Assembly (NCBI GenBank): GCA_002224055.1
Contig: AZLU01000049.1
Coordinates: 40,544 to 104,543 of the forward strand
Length of the DNA stretch: 64,000 nt
Direction: 5' to 3'
Origin: Pezizomycotina sp. ARF18
Taxonomy: Eukaryota > Ascomycota
Shown: positions 39,252-53,151 of the stretch, in pieces
How the letters are laid out: each line of letters starts with the position of its first letter
How positions within the stretch are numbered: position 1 is the first letter of the stretch
Notes under the pieces: model-generated
Told to the model about the DNA's origin: nothing
Databases searched by the model: none
What the model saw: only the letters and a program-made list of their open reading frames with translations
Position numbers and translations under genes: made by a program

Positions 39252-42200
39252 TTACCCTCGGGTTGGGGCTTTAATTTCAAAAATTCGATCCCATTTCAAA
39301 TTGTTTGTGAAGCCTTCAACCTTAGACATCTTGAGCATTGACGGACCTTAAACGTTGGCGTAATCTGAAGCCGCTTTGTGTTTTTGGGCGTGCAAGCGAT
39401 CCGGAGAGCAACGATCGTCTTCTTGAGATCAAAGTCACCACCGCCGATCGACATGTAACTCAAGGGCCTTCCGGCTGTCTTCTGTACGCGATACAGCCGT
39501 CTGTTAGACAATCTTCTTCGGCACAAATGCCTTTGTCCTCCGGGACAAAGCCCCCGGGCGCGACGGCTTGTGCTTTTTGAAGAATTGAATGGCAGTGGGC
39601 AGAGTATCGACGCCAAGGTCGTCGTCGACTCGAGAAACGTTGGGGAGTACAGGCGGATGACCGTCACCGTGTCGCCATCTATAGAGAGCAAAGATAGTCT
39701 TGTGAGTAATAGGGCAAATCGAAAGCCAATTATTGAGGATATTATTGAGGAGACTTACGTGCCGTGGTGCCTATCTCTAATTTCTCCGATGATGTTGTGT
39801 GCCTTCTCCTTATGGGTCAGGGCCTTTACGAGGCTTAGCAAGATCAGCCTTTGATTGAGACAATCTTCGGGATCGTACTTAAACCCATATATAGGTTTGA
39901 AGTACAAAAACCGAGGCTTCTTGGCGGTGAGGTCCTTCGAGCCTTCGGCAGCAAATTCGAACTGTTCCCTGTCCTTTGAGCCTACGACAGGCAACGGGGG
40001 AGGATTCGTTTTCTGGTTTTTGAAGTGTTAGCTTTGATCTTTCTAGTTCGTCCTAAATTTTCCCGTAGACACTTTTTTTGTACAAAATGACAATGGAAAA
40101 AGGAAAAACAAAAAAAAAAGGAATGAACGAAAACTCTTCTCTGTTCTTTTTTTCCTTCTAAGAGATAAGAGAGGGACAGGGAGTGGTGTTAAAGAGATAG
40201 AGAGTTAGAGAAAGAGAGAGATAAAGAAAAAAAACGGGAAAAAGAAGCCATACTGTTCGAGCCCTCAGACGGTACCATGACCACTCTGTTTTGAATTGTG
40301 TTGTGGTATTCTCTTGCACAAGGCTCACAGGCGCGGGTTCTCCCGGTTGGGTAATGAAATCTGCTTTGACCTCGTGGCCAGGAAACAAACAAATAGGACA
40401 GTTTATTTCTTCGGTGACGAGGGCAATACCAGTGACCGTGAAGTCCGCGTATGAAGTAACGCGGAAGTCATCACCTTTCGCCGCTAGCTCTTCCTCTTCA
40501 GTGTCAGGACCCGAGTCGGGTTCCGGGTTACACGGGCTCGGGTGCTCCCGCAACCATTTGGCCGGAGCGCCGATATTTATCCTGATAGCATCTGCTGCCC
40601 ATTTGTAATTCGTTTCGAACTCCCGGCCCCATGCCGTTTTACATGGACCTCTTGCGGCACCTTGATATTGTAAGTTGTCAAAATGGACACATTTTCGCTT
40701 ACAATGGGCATTCCATTGGCTCCATTTCTGACAAGACAACTGCATCGAGTAGGCCGTTCATTCGCTCGTCGGAGACTTTGCAAATTCTCGTTCCCCTTCT
40801 TGACCGTCGTTTTCGAGGCAACTTCGCTCCAATACAGGCTCGCTAACGCGAGATGTTTTTGCCAGCGTTGCTCACCTGCATGGGCTTTCTCTTCAAAACG
40901 GTATACAGTCAGTCCGCTCCCGAGATGTTCGAAGGAGCACCAGGAGGGATTTCATTGGGCGCCTGGTGGATTAGACAAAATTTAGTTAGTGAATTGGATC
41001 ACATTGGATGCTGAAGAGGACACTTTTATGAATAAATCAAAGCAGTAGGAAGAAAGGAAAGGAAACAAAAATAATATCATGCTTTGTATATAAAGAGAAA
41101 GAGGGAAAGGGGGAAATGATGGGAACTCGCATTATCAGTGTCCGTTGGAGTTCCGAGTGCTTGTATCTGCGACCACACGTTATCGGCGACGGAAGGAACA
41201 TTATTGCCGGAGAACGACAGGTTTTTGAGACCCTGCTGCGGGATAAAAGAAGGCCCCATAAACGCAACGCTCTCAGGAGTAGACTCCTTGCCTGCGACAG
41301 GAAACCCATCGGGAGACACTTGTGGAGATGAGGAAGACTCAGAAAAGGCGATCTTCTTAGGGACGAAGGGAGGCTCAACATAAGCTGTATTGGTAAAGGA
41401 TAATCCGCTACTGGGGAGAGGATCTCGCGAATAAAGACTATCTCCGGTGGAGAGGAAGACGGCTCAGTGGAATTGAGCTGAGAAGAAACTTCCCTGTCGA
41501 CGACAGGACCAACAGTCTTTTGTGGCAATGAGGAAGCGTCAACAAAGATGTCTTCCAGAAGGAAGCTCACTGTCAGCCACATCCGATCCACCAGGAACAT
41601 GGTCGAAAGCAGTCTTCTTAAGAGCTGAAGACTCGGTAAGGAAGCTCCTCTTGAGGGAAGTCTTGCCATCCCGGACAGGCAAGAGTTGGGGCTTAGGAAG
41701 AAAGGTGGCCTTCTCGAGGTGTATCGTCGATCTTATATTTGATTTTAAGATCTATTGAGATAAATAATATTAGAAGCTATTCACGTCTCAATCAAAGGAG
41801 AGGAAAAGAGAAGAAAGGGAAGTAAAGGGGGAGGGGAAAAGGAAACATACCTTGTCTGTATCATTTCGTAAGACGAGAGACATATCTTCAGAAGAAGATT
41901 CCCCGCCTTCGACAGGAGAATACTTAAGCTTAGTAAGGAATGTGTTCCTTCCGTGCCGTTTTCTCCTTCTTGATTTTGAGAGCTATCGAGATAAATTATA
42001 TTAGTATTGAGCTATCGAAATCTTAATGATACATAGGAAAAAAAAAAGGGAAAAAGAAATATACCCGCGACTTAACGTCTGTGTTGCTTCTTGAGACGAG
42101 AGACATATCTTCGAGAGAAGAATACCCGCCTTTGACAGGTAATGTTCATTTTTAGCAAGAAAAATGTCTATTTCATGCTGTTTCGTCTCATTTGTTTTGG

Positions 42201-42669
42201 GAGCTATTGAGACAAATGATATTAGTATTAAGCTATTGAAATCTCAATGGTATACGGAAAGGAAAGAAAGAAGACATACCCCATTTGTTGAATCCAGTTT
42301 ATCTGATCGAAAGTTGACTTTATCGAAGTGTTGACGCTGTGAAGTAGATCGAAATCGATTTTAGTACGAACCACTAACGTATTTGATAAAACGGAGAGAG
42401 GGAGGTTAAAAAGGAAGATATGGGTATACGTTAAGGCGCATTGCGCTATCTAGTTTGTTTTTGAGGTGTCCGAGTTCCATTTCCACGTAATCAAATTTCG
42501 ATAACATGAACTCTTGATTGCGATTCATGGTCGCCACCAAGGCATGGCCTTGCTGCCCCAACAAAATTTTTACTTGAGGCAAAACAATACTTGCAAGAGC
42601 TAGGGAAATGGAATCTCCGATCGCACTTTGAAGCTCCTGGACGAAGCTTCTGCCTTCATGTGAAGACAT
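39252..42669 (-). CDS. Unrecognised multi-exon protein with duplicated exon modules
   Basis: I do not recognise a family. The first exon (42669-42430) encodes a helical N-terminus starting MSSHEGRSFVQELQSAIGDS and a coiled-coil-like segment (FDYVEMELGHLKNKLDSA), ending at a GTATAC donor. A series of small exons follows, each preceded by a similar acceptor (TCTCAATAG or TCTCGATAG at about 42200, 41980 and 41750) and encoding related text, for example FLAKNEHYLSKAG, FLTKLKYSPVEGGESSSE and FLPKPQLLPVRDGKTS. A larger exon (about 41750-41100) has EPPFVPKKIAFSESSSSP and SPDGFPVAGKESTPESV. Further exons carry KWAADAIRINIGAPAKWLRE and NCPICLFPGHEV (about 40600-40380), then PPPLPVVGSKDREQFEFAAE and RFLYFKPIYGFKYDPEDC (about 40000-39870). 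The C-terminus is LKMSKVEGFTNNLKWDRI with TAA at 39252. No signal peptide is seen. Whether this is one gene or two cannot be decided here. Confidence 0.5.
41740..42260 (-). repeat. Tandem intron-exon module, three copies
   Basis: The blocks at about 42200-42255, 41979-42034 and 41750-41800 share the plus-strand core GAGCTATTGAGA (or TATCGAGATAAAT) ATTAGTATT...AGCTATTGAAATCT, at spacings of about 220-230 nt. They mark the 3' ends of three successive introns of the minus-strand gene. The exon sequences that follow are also alignable: CTCCCAAAACAAA, CTCTCAAAATCAA and ATCTTAAAATCAAA. Confidence 0.7.
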
Positions 42670-42927
42670 AGTTGATGAAAGTAGTAGACAATCGTAAGAA
42701 GGGGAAAGAACGAGGTTCTACTATTCTGAGGCAAACTGAAAACAATCTTTAACTTTGTAGAGGAACAGAGAGTTTTTGAGGGGGAATAGTGTACGAGCTT
42801 TAAGAAGTAACAGTAGTATTCCCTCTCACTCCTGGAAATTTGGTTGTGGTTTGCTCTTGGTTGTTGGAAGAGTAGGGGAGTTGAATATTTCATCAAGAAA
42901 GGAAAAATAATAGGTGATTAAATACTG

Positions 42928-42960
<33 letters not shown>

Positions 42961-43073
42961 GGAGAAAAGAGAAATCAATAGCAAATAATAAGGGAACAAT
43001 GAATAGTAACAAGCCCAACAATATTAATAACTTATTCCTTTTCTGGGTCGTGTACCCCCCCCCAAAAAAAAAA

Positions 43074-43106
<33 letters not shown>

Positions 43107-44100
43107 TAAAGATAAGAGCGGGGGAGAGGTTACCTCTATTATCAATGTTATGATGAATATGCCATTCAACGGAGAGATTCATAAATTGGGGGTAACCTAT
43201 TGAATGACCCGAGTAGGGATATTAGAAAAGATTTCATGAGCACTCGTTTAGACACTCCTGGGAAAAAAAAAAAAAAAAAAGGGTTTTTTTAAAGTAAGAA
43301 ATTAAATGATGATGATAATCCGTACAAAGTTATGCTTTAATCATTGGTAAGTGTTCCTCTACGCTCATGAAGATCTAGATGATTGCATCAGTCGTTTGCC
43401 TGTCAAAACACCATTCTTTCATATAGCCTTTCCTTGTCACTGGGTACAGAGTCTCAGCAAACAAGCTCGAAAATTTAGGATGTATTATTGATACGTCACA
43501 TTTCACTTATCTTAAGAAGCACTACTTCTAAGCAGATATATTCTTATGGCGATTATTAGTAACTATTCCTTCTTTCGAAACTGCGGCAACAACTGCTACT
43601 CTCGTACTCGTTTAGATATCTATATCGAGCTGCCTCGCTTAATTGTATTTCGATCGTGCAATCGACGTTGGTCAAGTGTTCTTTTGCACGCAACATTTTA
43701 TTTTAATTTATTTTATTCTATTTTTAAGAAAAGACAGAAAGAAAGAAAGAAAAGATGGGGCCGAGCGTCGGGAAATCCAAGGCTTAAGTGCTTTATACCA
43801 TCAAGATAAAAGTAAATATACTCAACGTTGAAGCCTGCGACGTAAACGCTTACGCTAAAACTCTTTGGTATTATCATGTCGCGAAAAGGAGACGACGAAC
43901 ACGCCAAGGAATACGATTACTTAAGTACCCGTCTTTTCCAACCTCTAGTATGATGTGAGACCGCTATACTACTAAGTACGATGATACTTACTTAATAGAG
44001 GGCCATGGCTCGGAGCACGTCCAAGGATAGCTAGGCGGGGACCTGTCTTCACGTACAACAAAGCACCCAAAACCGCTTGGGGTCTCAAATAATATATATT
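42670..44100. other. Spacer between divergent copies, microsatellite-rich
   Basis: This holds a poly-T of about 25 nt (42936-42960), a C9A12 block followed by (AAT)n at 43056-43107, poly-A at 43262-43280, and (GAAA)n near 43736-43755. No gene recognised. It would be the shared upstream region of the minus-strand gene and the inverted fragment. Confidence 0.5.
43072..43107. repeat. (AAT)n microsatellite
   Basis: About eleven tandem AAT/ATA units follow a C9 and A12 homopolymer pair. Confidence 0.9.
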
Positions 44101-44103
44101 TTT

Positions 44104-44325
44104 TGAAAATACCACCTTCGAGCCGAAGAAGACGATCGTTGTTTTGCAAGATCGGCTGATCGCGTACACGCCCAGGGTATGAATCGACTTCTGATTGCGC
44201 CAACGACTAGGATTGGTCATTATCTCAAATTGTCCAAGATTGAGGGCTTTACGAATAACTTAAAATGGGATAGAATTTTGAGATTAAAGACAAAATCCGG
44301 CACGAATAGCCTGTTTCTTCACTAG
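44104..44325 (+). pseudogene. Inverted partial paralog of the 39.3-42.7 kb gene (C-terminal block)
   Basis: On the plus strand this reads FEPKKTIVVLQDRLIAYTP, then after one frame change RLLIAPTTRIGHYLKL and SKIEGFTNNLKWDRI, ending SLFLH with TAG at 44323-44325. The minus-strand gene has DLKKTIVALRIACTPKN, KRLQITPTF and SKVEGFTNNLKWDRI at 39440-39280. Across the shared 15-codon block the two copies differ in nine codons, eight of them synonymous and one Ile/Val. No N-terminal partner exon was found upstream, so it is either a truncated duplicate or the last exon of a paralog whose other exons I cannot recognise. Confidence 0.6.
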
Positions 44326-45646
44326 TATCCTATCTCTTCACCGTAGTTTCCACTATCCTATTTTCTTTTGGTTATCTTAATACTTCCTTATTTTCTCTTT
44401 TTTGAAACTTTATCGGGAAGGATTGGAAGGAGACAAAACTTTTGTCTACAATCAACTTCATTCATTTCGCTTTTACATGGCAGATTTCGTGACTTTGTCA
44501 CGATATGAACTATAATACTAGTACGAGATATCGCCATAAAAAGCAAGGTAAAACAGAACCGTCAATATTTCCGTAAACAGGTATACATCGGCCTCTAGGA
44601 CATCCTTTTCTCGATCGACTTATATTTCTGATGGACTGGCTATACTTCTCAACTGTTTAATATATCTCGAAGTTGAGGGATGTATCTATATATATTTAGG
44701 CGTTCCTGAGCGTTTGTCATTTCGGTTCTTAGAAGGCGCTTAAGCAACAATGGTATCACCTAAAGTAAATATTTTCTTTTTTTTTTCGCTCTCTCTCTCT
44801 CTCCCCCTTCGTTATTTCTTCTCCTCTTTGCTTAACGCCGATCTTTCGAAGCCAAATATGAATTTTAATAAAATAAACGATGAACAGGCGTCTACTGAAA
44901 TTTCCATGAGTGTTTACACAGTTATACATCTCCCTTTGCTTTTCAGTTACAGGCCGTTTTTCTTTTTAATTCTTTCCTCAAACTACTTTATATATGCAAG
45001 CGAGGATTTTCCACAACAAGGGATAGATAACATGCAAGACTGCAAGGGTGTACATCTCGGTCGCGTTCTCAGTCCTTTTCCTTGTTTCAGCCGGTCTACT
45101 GAATTGGCGGTTCTCCAAAGCCAAAAAAAAAAAAAAAAAAAAAAATATCGACTTGTATTCTTTCTATAGATTGATTAAATTTCTAGAAAAAAAAGAAAAA
45201 AAACGTCCGGAGCTATCTCTATTTCATTTCCAAACGGCCCACAGAAAGGACAGCCAAAAACAGAAAAAAAGGGGGAATAGGAAGACTGTTTCTTTTTTTT
45301 TTTTTTTTTTTTTTTCTATCTTTTTTTGCCTAAACTTCTTCCCGTTTCCACTTCTTTCGCGTCTCCACAAATTGTAAACCAAACTAATGCAGCTGCCAGC
45401 AGCGCCGAGAGTTTGGGTCTACTTTTTTCTGCTGCGAGTTACATGGGGGTTGAACTTGTATTCCAATTTTTCCGACCAATTGGATGACTGTGGACACGAT
45501 AGGCCCCCTTGTACTTTGTATTTTCATCGGTTGAAGGCTGCCGAGAAATTGCAATTTAGCAGCGGTGGACCCCTTTCTCTACTAATTTACAGGTTATGAC
45601 TACTTATGTCTTTGTCTACATCTTATTGCTCCTGCTTGAGCACCAA

Positions 45647-45679
<33 letters not shown>

Positions 45680-45917
45680 CCATCTGCTGTCTTTCGTCTT
45701 CTCTTTTGAACCACGCTCCTTTTGTTTTTTGTTCGTTGCTCTTCCTCTTGTGTTATTTTACCTATACCGGAGATTTTGTTTTCTTGTTGTTCTTTACGTT
45801 CTTAAAGTAGTAATAATACTATTCTTATCTTAAATGAAACGCGGATCTTAGTCTATCGTGGAACAAAAAAACGAATCGCCAAACTCTCGGGCCTTTGTAC
45901 GCTGACAAGGAAGCTTC
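44326..45917. other. Intergenic region upstream of the GH47 gene
   Basis: T-rich, with long homopolymers at about 45122-45144 (A), 45293-45316 (T) and 45653-45679 (T), plus (TC)n at about 44791-44802. The open frames at 44750-45377 are runs of Phe, Ser and Lys made by these tracts. No gene recognised. Confidence 0.5.
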
Positions 45918-48339
<2,422 letters not shown>

Positions 48340-49672
48340 AGCGGAGAAGTAGAGTTTGGGAAAAAATGGTGGTGGGTGATGTGTGAACGAGACCTTTTAA
48401 AATATTAATGTATATATACTATATGAAGACTGGCCTTGTTTTTCTCTTTTGTGGAAAAGGGGTTTATCTTGCTTTTTATTTTCGCTGTTTATATTTTTTA
48501 TATTGCATGTTTGTTACATTTTATTTTGTTATATGCATGTGTATATCATGGAAGGGCACTTTATATCACGGAGACGGCAAGTAATGTGGTTCTTTTTGTA
48601 ATGAGATATCTTAATCGATTTCCGACTTTAATACTTCTGAGTACTTGGTTCAGAAAATCCGGAATTTGCTAAGACGTATAACAGCACTTTCTCGACACTC
48701 TCAACTTAATATCAATCAATATACTTAATGCGGCAGGCACGACTTCACGGCAACAGTTAGACTGTTATTTCTTTCGTATATTAATAAAAATTTCTTTGAT
48801 ACTACAGATAAAGAAAGTAGAAGGGGAAAAGTAAGCATAAAGTTAAAAAAAAAAAAAAAAGAGACGTGAGAAGATCCTGAAAGTAAAGATACCTTGGCTA
48901 CGTATTCTCGGGACGGAAGTGTGATCACATAAGAAAGGAACAAAGAGAAGGGAACAAAAAAGAAGACAAAATAGGGACAAAATAGAAAAAGGTGACGAAC
49001 CAAAAAAGTAGATAAACAAAAATAAACAGATAGACGAGATAACTGAAAAAAGTCGAACAGAAAGGAAAAGAAACATAGGAGAAAGGGAGCACCAAAAAAA
49101 AAAAAAAAGATCAACAAAAAGGGAAGGACAAATGGAAAGACTAAGAGGTAACAAAAATAACATACAGAATAGAAAGAACAAGATATGGATAATTGAAAGG
49201 AACTAAGAGTTGGAAGCGGAGGTTTAGGATTTAATATTACGTTTAAACGGTTCTTGATAGAAAAAAAATAAAAAAGGTAAATCGACTAAAATAAATAGAA
49301 ACAAAAACAACAACAGTATCCCCTTTCGATGCCTTCGTCAACAAATGAAATCATATGTACATGAATGTGATGAACGATATTTTTTGTCGCTAAAATGGGA
49401 ACACGAAAACAAGAATTATTACCAAAGGCCGAAAGAAGAATGATAAAAAAGTAAAGTAATAAAAGATAACAGGGTAAAATATTGGTAGTTGGAATCGAGA
49501 TATAGCAACTCAGAAAGTGAAGCTTTTGAAACGGGTGTTTAGAAATAGTTTGTTATTTTTTTAGGAACTCCTGGTGTTACCAAATGTATGTGCATGAATA
49601 GAGGTGAAGAGAAGCGAGAGAAGTGGGAGGGGGAGGGGAAAGATGAAGGGCGAATAGTAAGAGAAGCCGCAA
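48340..49672. other. Convergent intergenic region between GH47 and BEM1
   Basis: AT-rich 3' flanks. The stretch 48850-49300 is very purine-rich on the plus strand (AAAGAA, AACAAAAA types) and produces long Phe/Leu/Ser open frames on the minus strand, which I do not regard as genes. No RNA or mobile element recognised. Confidence 0.5.
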
Positions 49673-51692
49673 CTAAACGAGAGCACCAGCTTTGGGTTCC
49701 TTTGTATGGCAGTGTTCAAGTCGTTGTCACTAATGAGATTGTAATACTCCCCAGTCTGTTTGTCGTGATACTGTATATAGTCTTCGAGTTTTGTATCTAG
49801 GCGTTGCTCGAGCCTTTCTTGCAGCTGCTGGAGCGTAATATCTGCCGGAAGCCTGATGGCGATCAAATCGTCGTGGAACGCACCTTGACCTTCATGAACG
49901 AGCTCGTGTTTCCACCAGCTGATCCCGCCGACGCCGCAGTGTTGGAGCTCATCGAGCTGTCGGCGCGAAGCATGCGGGGCGGCTGTAATTCCGAGCTACG
50001 GCCGTACGAGCCGTGGCCGTTTGCACCAGTGCTAGAAACGCTGGGCGGTTAGGTTGATGCTGTGGCTGATACTGTTGCTGTTGCGAAACACCTTTCTGTG
50101 CTGTGGTGGAGACAAGATCGAAGGGTAAGAACCGTTGCACGCATGTTGCCGTTCAGGTCCACCCTCGAGCCTTGGCGCGAAGGACCCGGTGAAGAATCCG
50201 TAGACTGGTGGGAGAGCTGCGAATCCCTATTCTGAGCAGCAAAATCGGGCCGGGTTTCCATTGTTACGGTGTAATCCTGTGGCCCAGTAACTACATCCCC
50301 GCCCGCGGAGCAAAGAGTTGTCGGACTAGGTGACACTTTGATATTTCAGGAGGCGTCATCAACAGTTGCTTAATAATTCGTCCAGGCTTGCACGGCGCTG
50401 GCTTGAGATGGTGTCCGTCACATATGTCACAGGCCCCGGCATGTAGGGCAAAGTGCGCTTCCCGCTTGCTGACCAGCTTCCTTTGGAAATGCGTGAGCAG
50501 CGCAATCTGGAAGTCGTAAAAATCCTCGTAGTATCTGCACAAGCTCCAGTGGCGCCCATCCTCCATCTGTGCGGCGAGCACATACCAGTATCGGCCGTTC
50601 TCAAAGTGGTACGAATCGACGGATGCCTGAATCGGCGCGAGCAGTTCTGGGTCGTGCTGTGTAAAGCGAAATTTGAGTACGTGTTACACAAAGTTTTGAG
50701 GCAAACTTTGATCGACAGAATAAAAAACTTACATTCTCCATGTGGTTACCATCGGCGACCGACATGTTCGCCATCGACTCGGCCATGGTTCTATCAAAGT
50801 CAAATTTCCCAAGGATATGCTGCTGTTCTTATACTCTGCAGCTTGCTTCTTCCACTCTTCGACTTTTGGCACGTTTGCTCTTGCGATGGCCTCCTCCGGA
50901 TTCTCGACCGGCCGTCCCGTTGCCATGTCCCGGATTTCGATGAAAGATACGGGGATGAGACGGGCCCGCCGAGCCTACCGATCGGTTTGGCCAAGAACCA
51001 TTCCGCGTTCGACTGAGCTATGACTATTATCGCTTCCCAGCGGACGCCTGCAGTTCGTCCGGTCGCTCCGCATCAAAGTTGTAGATTACTATTCCGTATA
51101 GCGGTCCTCCGGGTTTCGTCGAAATACTCTTCCTCGACGCTCTCTGGTCCGAGGACGAGGTCGCGCTCGGCGAATATCCGGAGTCGTCCGTCCTCTTGCT
51201 ATCGCTACCGCCAGAGCCACCGCTGTCGCGCGTGTTCTTCCCCAGAATCTGGAAGTAGCTCACCGGTACCATTCCCCTCGCGTTTGTTGCCGGATTACAG
51301 GCTTCATACCACTCCGGATCATCGTCGCCCCCTACAACGTGAAAGAAATCGCCTCGGCTGAATCCTAGCTCTTGGTCGGAGGCTGGCGTATAATCGTAAA
51401 TCGCTCGGATTATCTGGGAACGGTCAGAAACGAAAGTTTAGCGCAACAGAGAAACAGGGAGCAGTAAAAAAAAATTAAGGGAAGGGTTCCTCTCCGGCGT
51501 ACCTTTTTGGGGGTATGATAGTGACTCCAGACTTTGGCGTTGGAGGCACACCATGGGTGATGTTGGTGTGCTTGTCACCCTTTATAGACCTTCGCAAACC
51601 CTAGAAGACAAGGAATGTCAATGAACGATAACACCAAGGCTGCCTCAGGGCCAAGAAATAGGAAAAGAAGGATGGGGACGAACCTTGATCAT
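49673..51692 (-). CDS. BEM1: Cell-polarity scaffold protein Bem1 (SH3-SH3-PX-PB1)
   Basis: This scaffold links Cdc42, its GEF Cdc24 and PAK kinases at growth sites. The ATG at 51692 opens a 9-nt exon (MIK), then GLRRSIKGDKHTNITHG and GVTIIPPKK. The first SH3 is IRAIYDYTPASDQELGFSRG, DFFHVVG, GMVPVSYFQIL (51450-51240). The second SH3 is GIVIYNFDAERPDELQASAG through WFLAKPIGRLGGPGLIP (51100-50960). The PX domain is SFIEIRD, GRYWYVLAAQMEDGRHWSLC, RYYEDFYDFQIALLTHF (50600-50480), and CHLVRQLFAPR. The C-terminal PB1 domain is LIAIRLPADITLQQLQERLE, EDYIQYHDKQTGEYYNLISD, NDLNTAIQRNPKLVL (49866-49690). The frame runs on to 49561. I place the stop at 49673, assuming one lost T after KLVL. Introns include 51601-51683, about 51415-51502 and about 50660-50738. 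Confidence 0.92.
51601..51683 (-). other. Intron after a 9-nt first coding exon of BEM1
   Basis: Coding starts ATGATCAAG (51692-51684), then a GTTCGT donor. GTCTTCTAG at the 3' end precedes GGTTTGCGAAGGTCTATAAA, giving MIK|GLRRSIKGDK in clean frame, the expected Bem1 N-terminus. Confidence 0.7.
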
Positions 51693-52097
51693 AGTGGCCG
51701 TGAAGACTGTATGAGATCTCAGTCGGAAGTTAAAATATATAGGAACAGATACCTGGTCCTTCAGAGTTGTTTTTCCTCAGTCTCCTTGCGGGAGAACTAA
51801 AGAAACGGACAGGAAGCTTTTGTTAAAGTCTGTCGAGGAAGAGAAAATTAAGTCGATGGTCGGAACGGCGGCAAGAAAAAAGGCTTTGAAATTCCGGGTT
51901 TTCTCGTAAGGATGGGGATCGCTATCAGGTTCTGCTTCTTACTCCTGTTGAATAGGCGGATGGTTAAGAGTAGGAGGAAAAAGTATGCCTCGAAAAGATG
52001 TTCTTGTCTGTTGCTCCGTCTCTCTTTTTTGTCCTTTTCGTCACTTTCCTCGATCGTTATCCGTCGGTGCAAGTTTGTTCAGTGATGGCGATGTTTG

Positions 52098-52131
52098 ATG
52101 GTGATGGTGGTGGTGGTGGTGGTGGTGGTGG
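52098..52131. repeat. (GGT)n microsatellite in the BEM1 leader
   Basis: About ten GGT units preceded by imperfect GATGGT units. On the minus strand this is (ACC)n, which one frame reads as a His run. It lies about 400 nt upstream of the BEM1 ATG. Confidence 0.9.
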
Positions 52132-52522
52132 GGTCGTCGGAACTCTGTAACACGCACGGCCAGAAGCTGAGAATCCCCGACGCCCTTTTTCTTTCCTTCT
52201 TGTTCTCTCTCAACTTTCTCGCTGTTGTGTAATAGTAAAAATAAACAAAGCCCCCCCCCTTGCTTCCCTAATCCTTTTCGCTTTTTCCTTCCGGCGCCTA
52301 ATAGCTGAAGCAGTAGAAATGCGAAGAGTTGCTCTTTCCGTGGGTAATGGGAAAGAAATTGTAAGTAAATATACACTGGGTTTGGATCTTTTTGACGTTT
52401 ATTCCTTTTTGTGCGAAGAAGGAAGAAGAAAAAAAATATTAGAAAGAAGTTTAGAGAAGATACGAAAAAAAAAAAAAATTTTTTTTTATTAATGTCGTAG
52501 TAAAGAGACCCACCGGACTCCC

Positions 52523-52579
52523 TTTTTTTTTTTTTTTTTTTTTTAACCTCAGAAGAGAAAAAAAAAAAAAAAAAAAAAA
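52523..52579. repeat. T22/A22 inverted homopolymer foldback
   Basis: About 22 T, a 13-nt spacer (AACCTCAGAAGAG) and about 22 A form a potential all-A:T hairpin. Confidence 0.8.
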
Positions 52580-53110
52580 CGCCGTAAAAAACGACTTGAC
52601 TTCTTCTCATAGGGTGAGAGAAAAATAAGAAATTGTGTACTTTATAAAAAAAGCAAGAAAAAAAATGGAAAGGGATCTACGGTACTTGTCCCTCTTTTTT
52701 TTGTCTTTCTTTCTGAAAGGGGGGAAATAGGTATGAATGGTGAGCGTGGGTTGGGGAGATTGAACAGAAAAAAAAGAAAATATTAAATAATAAATAAAAT
52801 AATAAAGATTATTTAAGTTTAAGTATCGCTTTTTATATTTTCCTGATTCTTCCCTTCAGATCAGTGTTGATGAACCGCAACACAAATTCCTTACCTTACT
52901 TACGACCAGCAATCATATATTATTGTCAACTGCTAATTACTTACTTACTTAGGTATCAGCAATTGAGTGCTGTTCTTATTATTGTTCTATTTGATGATAT
53001 GATCGGTTCAAAAGTTGCTATCACACTGCTATCGCACACTGGACAAATTTGTTCACTCCAGACGGGTATAAAATTTCTCTATGAAGCACGTGAAGATGGA
53101 AAAAACAAAA

Positions 53111-53151
53111 AAGAAAAGAAAAGAAAGAAAGAAAGAAAGAAAGAAAGAAAA
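53111..53151. repeat. (GAAA)n microsatellite
   Basis: About nine tandem GAAA units, the first ones imperfect. Confidence 0.9.

Noticed and set aside
44750-45377. Plus-strand open frames with Phe/Ser/Lys runs
   Set aside because: Composition is explained by poly-T, (TC)n and poly-A tracts.
48725-49181. Minus-strand hydrophobic open frames resembling a membrane protein
   Set aside because: The plus strand here is extremely A-rich, so any minus frame reads Phe/Leu/Ser; no start context or homology.
52041-52610. 189-codon minus-strand frame with a His run upstream of BEM1
   Set aside because: His run comes from (GGT)n and Phe/Lys runs from homopolymers; better seen as the BEM1 leader.
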